A stretch of DNA of 64,000 nucleotides. Origin: Nonomuraea coxensis DSM 45129 (GTDB lineage: Bacteria > Actinomycetota > Actinomycetes > Streptosporangiales > Streptosporangiaceae). The stretch covers positions 6,855,001 to 6,919,000 of the forward strand of contig NZ_CP068985.1 of assembly GCF_019397265.1 (NCBI RefSeq). The letters are read 5' to 3'. The notes beneath the pieces are model-generated. The model had not been told where the DNA came from, made no database searches, and was given only the letters and a program-made list of their open reading frames with translations. This document shows, piece by piece, positions 61,551 through 64,000 of the stretch (the stretch's first letter is position 1; each line of letters opens with the position of its first letter). Both the position numbers and the translations under genes were made by a program.

Positions 61551-62171
61551 TCAGCTCTCGTCGAGGACCCGCAGGGGGTCGAGGCGGCGGATCAGCGTCA
61601 TCGCCGCCTCGATCACCTCCTGGGCCTCCTCCTCGGTGTCGGACGTGGCCACCTCGCGCGCGGCCTCGCCGATGATGCTGGTCAGCACGGCCACGGTGAA
61701 CCGGTCGAGCGGGTCGCCGCCGGCGCCGAGGAGCACGGCGTTCTGGCGGACCCACTCGCGGCCCCTGGTGCGCCGGATCAGCTCGAAGCCGGGCGGCCCG
61801 TCGCCGTCGATGAACAGCCGGACCAGGTCGCGGCGCTCCCACGCCCCGGCGAGGTAGGCGCGCGCCCCGGCGATCAGCAGCTCGACCGGGTCGCTCACGC
61901 CCTCCTTCTTGGCCTTGGACACGCTGGCGGCCGAGGCCTGCTCGTGCGCCGCCTGGTGGTCCTCGTAGAGGGCGAGGAACAGCTCGGTCTTGCCGCCGAA
62001 GTGGTGGTAGAGGCTGCCGACGCTGGACCCGGCGCGGGCCACCACCTCGGAGACGTTGGCCTCGGCGAAGCCGTGCTCGCTGAAGACCTCGCGGGCCGCC
62101 TGCAGCATGCTCTTGCGGGTCTGCGCGGTGCGGCTCCACTCCCATGACGACTTGCGTGCCATGCGTGCCAT
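61551..62171 (-). CDS. TetR-family regulator of the acyl-CoA cluster
   Basis: A 206-residue repressor. The helix-turn-helix is clear (MLQAAREVFSEHGFAEANVSEV, then AGSSVGSLYHHFGGKTELF, about residues 18-60). The ligand domain is alpha-helical. The ATG at 62171 has GGAAGCG upstream; a second in-frame ATG at 62162 is possible. It is divergent from the acyl-CoA dehydrogenase gene across two CTAGAATC-type sites. It is therefore likely to repress that operon, and the MFS/SDR promoters sharing the site, with an acyl-CoA as inducer. Confidence 0.94.
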   Translation of the reverse strand: MARMARKSSWEWSRTAQTRKSMLQAAREVFSEHGFAEANVSEVVARAGSSVGSLYHHFGGKTELFLALYEDHQAAHEQASAASVSKAKKEGVSDPVELLIAGARAYLAGAWERRDLVRLFIDGDGPPGFELIRRTRGREWVRQNAVLLGAGGDPLDRFTVAVLTSIIGEAAREVATSDTEEEAQEVIEAAMTLIRRLDPLRVLDES

Positions 62172-62183
62172 GCTAGCGCTTCC

Positions 62184-62255
62184 GAATTCTAGAATCTGAT
62201 TCTTGACACCGGACGTCCTTGCCTCGAATGTATTCCTAGAGAAAGATTCTAGAAA
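62184..62255. promoter_or_regulatory. CTAGAATC operators in the tetR/acyl-CoA dehydrogenase gap
   Basis: GAATTCTAGAATCTGATTCT (62184-62203) and, in reverse, GATTCTAGAAA (62245-62255). Both contain CTAGAATC and flank the divergent promoters. Confidence 0.75.
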
Positions 62256-62277
62256 TTTTCGCAGGCAGGAGGCGGCC

Positions 62278-63432
62278 GTGGACTTCTCGCTCACCCCCGA
62301 GGAACGGCAGATCCGCGACACCGTACGGTCCTTCATCGAGAGAGAGATCATGCCGCTGGAGCCCGAGGTCCTGCGCAACGAGCGCGAGGGCCGGCCGGGG
62401 CTCGACCGCGACACGCTGCGCGACCTGCGCGCCAAGGCCAGGAAGTCCGGGTTCTGGGGCATCAACACCCCCGAGGAGTACGGCGGCGCCGCCCTCGGCC
62501 CCGTCATGTCCGCGATCATCGCCATGGAGATGGGCCGCACGTTCGTGCCGTTCACCTTCGGCGGCACCGCCGACAACATCCTCTACGCCGGCACCGAGGA
62601 GCAGAAGCGCCGCTACCTCATCCCCACCATCGAGGGCGAGCGCCGCTCCTGCTTCGCGATCACCGAGCCCGGCGCGGGCTCCGACGCCCGCAACATCCGC
62701 ACCAGGGCCGTACGCGACGGCAACGAGTGGATCATCAACGGCGAGAAGACCTTCATCACCAACGGCAGCGAGGCCGACTTCGTCATGGTGTTCGCCGTGG
62801 CCGAGGAGCACGGCGTCACCTGCTTCCTGGTGGACAGGGAGATGGGCTGGACGTCCGAACCGATCCCGACCATGGGCGAGTGGGGCCCGGCGGCGCTGGT
62901 GTTCCAGGACGTCCGCGTCCCCGAGGAGAACATCCTCGGCGAGCTGGGCAAGGGCTTCGAGCTGGCCATGCAGTGGATCGGCCAGGGCCGCTACATGATC
63001 CCCGCCCGCGCGATCGGCTCGGCCGAGCGCATGCTCCAGATGGCCGTCGACTACGCCAAGATCCGCAAGTCGATGGGGCAGGCCATCGCGGAGTACCAGG
63101 CCATCCAGTGGATGATCGCCGACTCCCAGGTGGAGATCGAGGCCGCCAAATGGCTCACGCTGTACGCGGCCTGGCGGGTCCAGGAGGGCATGGACGCCCG
63201 GCACGCCTCCTCCATCGCCAAGCTCAACGGCGCGGTCATGGCCAACCAGGTCGTCGATCGGGTGCTCCAGATCCACGGGGGTATGGGCTACACGAAGGAA
63301 CTGCCGATCGAGCGGTGGTACCGCGAGCTGCGGCTGCTGCGCATCTTCGAGGGCACCGACGAGATCCAGCGGCGGACCATCGCCCGCAACCTGATCAAGG
63401 GGCACGCGCGACTGGGTCTCATCGGGGAGTGA
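62278..63432 (+). CDS. Acyl-CoA dehydrogenase
   Basis: A 384-residue FAD enzyme catalysing the first step of beta-oxidation. FAITEPGAGSDARNIRTRA and INGEKTFITNGSEADF are the FAD/substrate signatures. The C-terminal region carries QIHGGMGYTKELPIER and LRIFEGTDEIQRRTIARN. The GTG at 62278 has AGGAGG 5-6 nt upstream. It leads into an acyl-CoA synthetase-like gene (4-nt gap). Chain-length preference cannot be told from sequence. Confidence 0.95.
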   Translation: MDFSLTPEERQIRDTVRSFIEREIMPLEPEVLRNEREGRPGLDRDTLRDLRAKARKSGFWGINTPEEYGGAALGPVMSAIIAMEMGRTFVPFTFGGTADNILYAGTEEQKRRYLIPTIEGERRSCFAITEPGAGSDARNIRTRAVRDGNEWIINGEKTFITNGSEADFVMVFAVAEEHGVTCFLVDREMGWTSEPIPTMGEWGPAALVFQDVRVPEENILGELGKGFELAMQWIGQGRYMIPARAIGSAERMLQMAVDYAKIRKSMGQAIAEYQAIQWMIADSQVEIEAAKWLTLYAAWRVQEGMDARHASSIAKLNGAVMANQVVDRVLQIHGGMGYTKELPIERWYRELRLLRIFEGTDEIQRRTIARNLIKGHARLGLIGE

Positions 63433-63436
63433 TCGC

Positions 63437-64000
63437 ATGTCGGTCCAGGCACTGTTCAACCCGCGCTCGATCGCCCTGGTCGGCGCCACGGACAAGTCGG
63501 GCTGGTCGGTCAGCACCCTGCTCAACCTGCGGACGCACGGCTTCCCCGGGCCGGTGCACCTGGTGAACCCGCGCGGCGGCGTCGTCCACGGGCAGCCCGC
63601 CCACCGCAGCCTCACCGACATCCCCGAGCCCGTCGACCTGGCGTACGTCATGGTGCCCACCCCGGCGGTGCTCGGCGTGATCGAGGAGGGCGCCAAGCTC
63701 GGCATCCGCGCCTACGTGGTGCTGACAGCGGGCTTCGGCGAGTCGGGCGAGGCGGGCGCGCGGATGGAGGCCGAGGTCGCCGCCTTCGCCCGCGAGCACG
63801 GCCTGACCCTCCTCGGGCCCAACGGCAACGGCTACATCAACGCCGCCGCCGGGATCACCCCGTACGGGCTGCCCATCCCCGAGCCCCTGCTGCGCGGCGC
63901 GGTCGGCGTGGTGCTGCAGAGCGGCGCGCTGGCCAGCTCCGTGCTGGGCTTCGCGCTGGCCCGCAACGTCGGCGTCAGCCTGCTCACCTCGATGGGCAAC
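63437..64000 (+). CDS. ADP-forming acyl-CoA synthetase-like protein, N-terminal part
   Basis: The first 188 residues of a CoA-binding-domain protein. FNPRSIALVGATDKSGWSVS and YVVLTAGFGESGEAG belong to the SucD-like CoA-binding and ligase domains of the acyl-CoA synthetase (NDP-forming) family. The catalytic histidine region lies beyond the window edge. The ATG at 63437 is 4 nt after the stop of the dehydrogenase gene, so it is the second gene of that operon. It probably activates the acid substrate of the pathway. Confidence 0.9.
   Translation, partial: MSVQALFNPRSIALVGATDKSGWSVSTLLNLRTHGFPGPVHLVNPRGGVVHGQPAHRSLTDIPEPVDLAYVMVPTPAVLGVIEEGAKLGIRAYVVLTAGFGESGEAGARMEAEVAAFAREHGLTLLGPNGNGYINAAAGITPYGLPIPEPLLRGAVGVVLQSGALASSVLGFALARNVGVSLLTSMGN

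Noticed and set aside
63437..64000. Succinyl-CoA synthetase alpha (sucD)
   Set aside because: The sequence opens with the CoA-binding domain but fits the NDP-forming acyl-CoA synthetase family better, and no sucC precedes it.

Overview
This is a high-GC actinobacterial chromosomal segment with strongly GC-biased third codon positions, many GTG and TTG starts, and a conserved valS-clpX-clpP-clpP-tig block. Other actinobacterial signatures are a 25-residue bL37-type ribosomal protein, a cyclic-di-AMP riboswitch in front of a secreted cell-wall hydrolase, paired regulator and ATPase genes, a GlbO-type globin and a PP2C phosphatase. Gene content suggests a filamentous actinomycete, most likely of the Streptosporangiales (Nonomuraea-like). 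That placement is an inference from gene style, not from a marker comparison. I saw no insertion sequence, prophage, CRISPR array or replication origin.

Layout. 1-6.3 kb: protein synthesis and quality control on the minus strand (valS, clpX, clpP2, clpP1, tig), with terminator hairpins between the units and a ClgR-like box in front of clpP1. 6.4-9.6 kb: an XRE regulator divergent from an anti-sigma-type ATPase across a gap with two dyads, then a riboswitch-controlled hydrolase and a DinB gene. 9.7-14.3 kb: deoR-galT, bL37, a TrpB-like enzyme, a kinase-like protein and divergent tRNA-Gly and tRNA-Pro genes. 14.4-25.5 kb: small membrane proteins, an SDR/TetR pair with twin operators, a RIP protease, an orphan response regulator, a PP2C phosphatase, an Eis-like acetyltransferase, rpiB, def, an SDR, an aldehyde dehydrogenase and a DsbA-like protein. 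25.6-40.9 kb: pepN, a Ser/Thr kinase, a nonsense-interrupted ORF, NERD, ilvD, WYL, FmdB, GNAT, HNH, prolyl oligopeptidase, AraC, VOC and purU. 41-53.3 kb: PiT/DUF47 phosphate uptake, an oxidoreductase/TetR pair with twin operators, a possible SxxK protein, NUDIX, TudS-YbgA, a coupled micro-ORF/TPR unit, a DMT exporter, and a coupled XRE-GNAT pair. 53.3-64 kb: a hairpin-dense gap, mscS, glbO, a GH13 glucosidase, transporters, a thioesterase, and an acyl-CoA catabolic cluster with its TetR regulator.

Two window-wide patterns stand out. First, at least 16 genes have a TANNNT -10 hexamer ending exactly 6 or 7 nt before the start codon, which implies leaderless transcripts. This pattern decides several starts (NERD, glbO, AraC and others). 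Second, regulation is built from dyads: twin operators at two unrelated oxidoreductase/TetR pairs, a CTAGAATC element at both divergent promoters of the acyl-CoA cluster, and a concentric dyad in the XRE/ATPase gap.

The best candidates for something undescribed are three. One is the run of consecutive inverted repeats at 53344-53665. One is the 24-codon micro-ORF whose stop overlaps the start of a TPR protein near 48.94 kb. One is the unusual SxxK/SxN/KxG-type protein at 44914.
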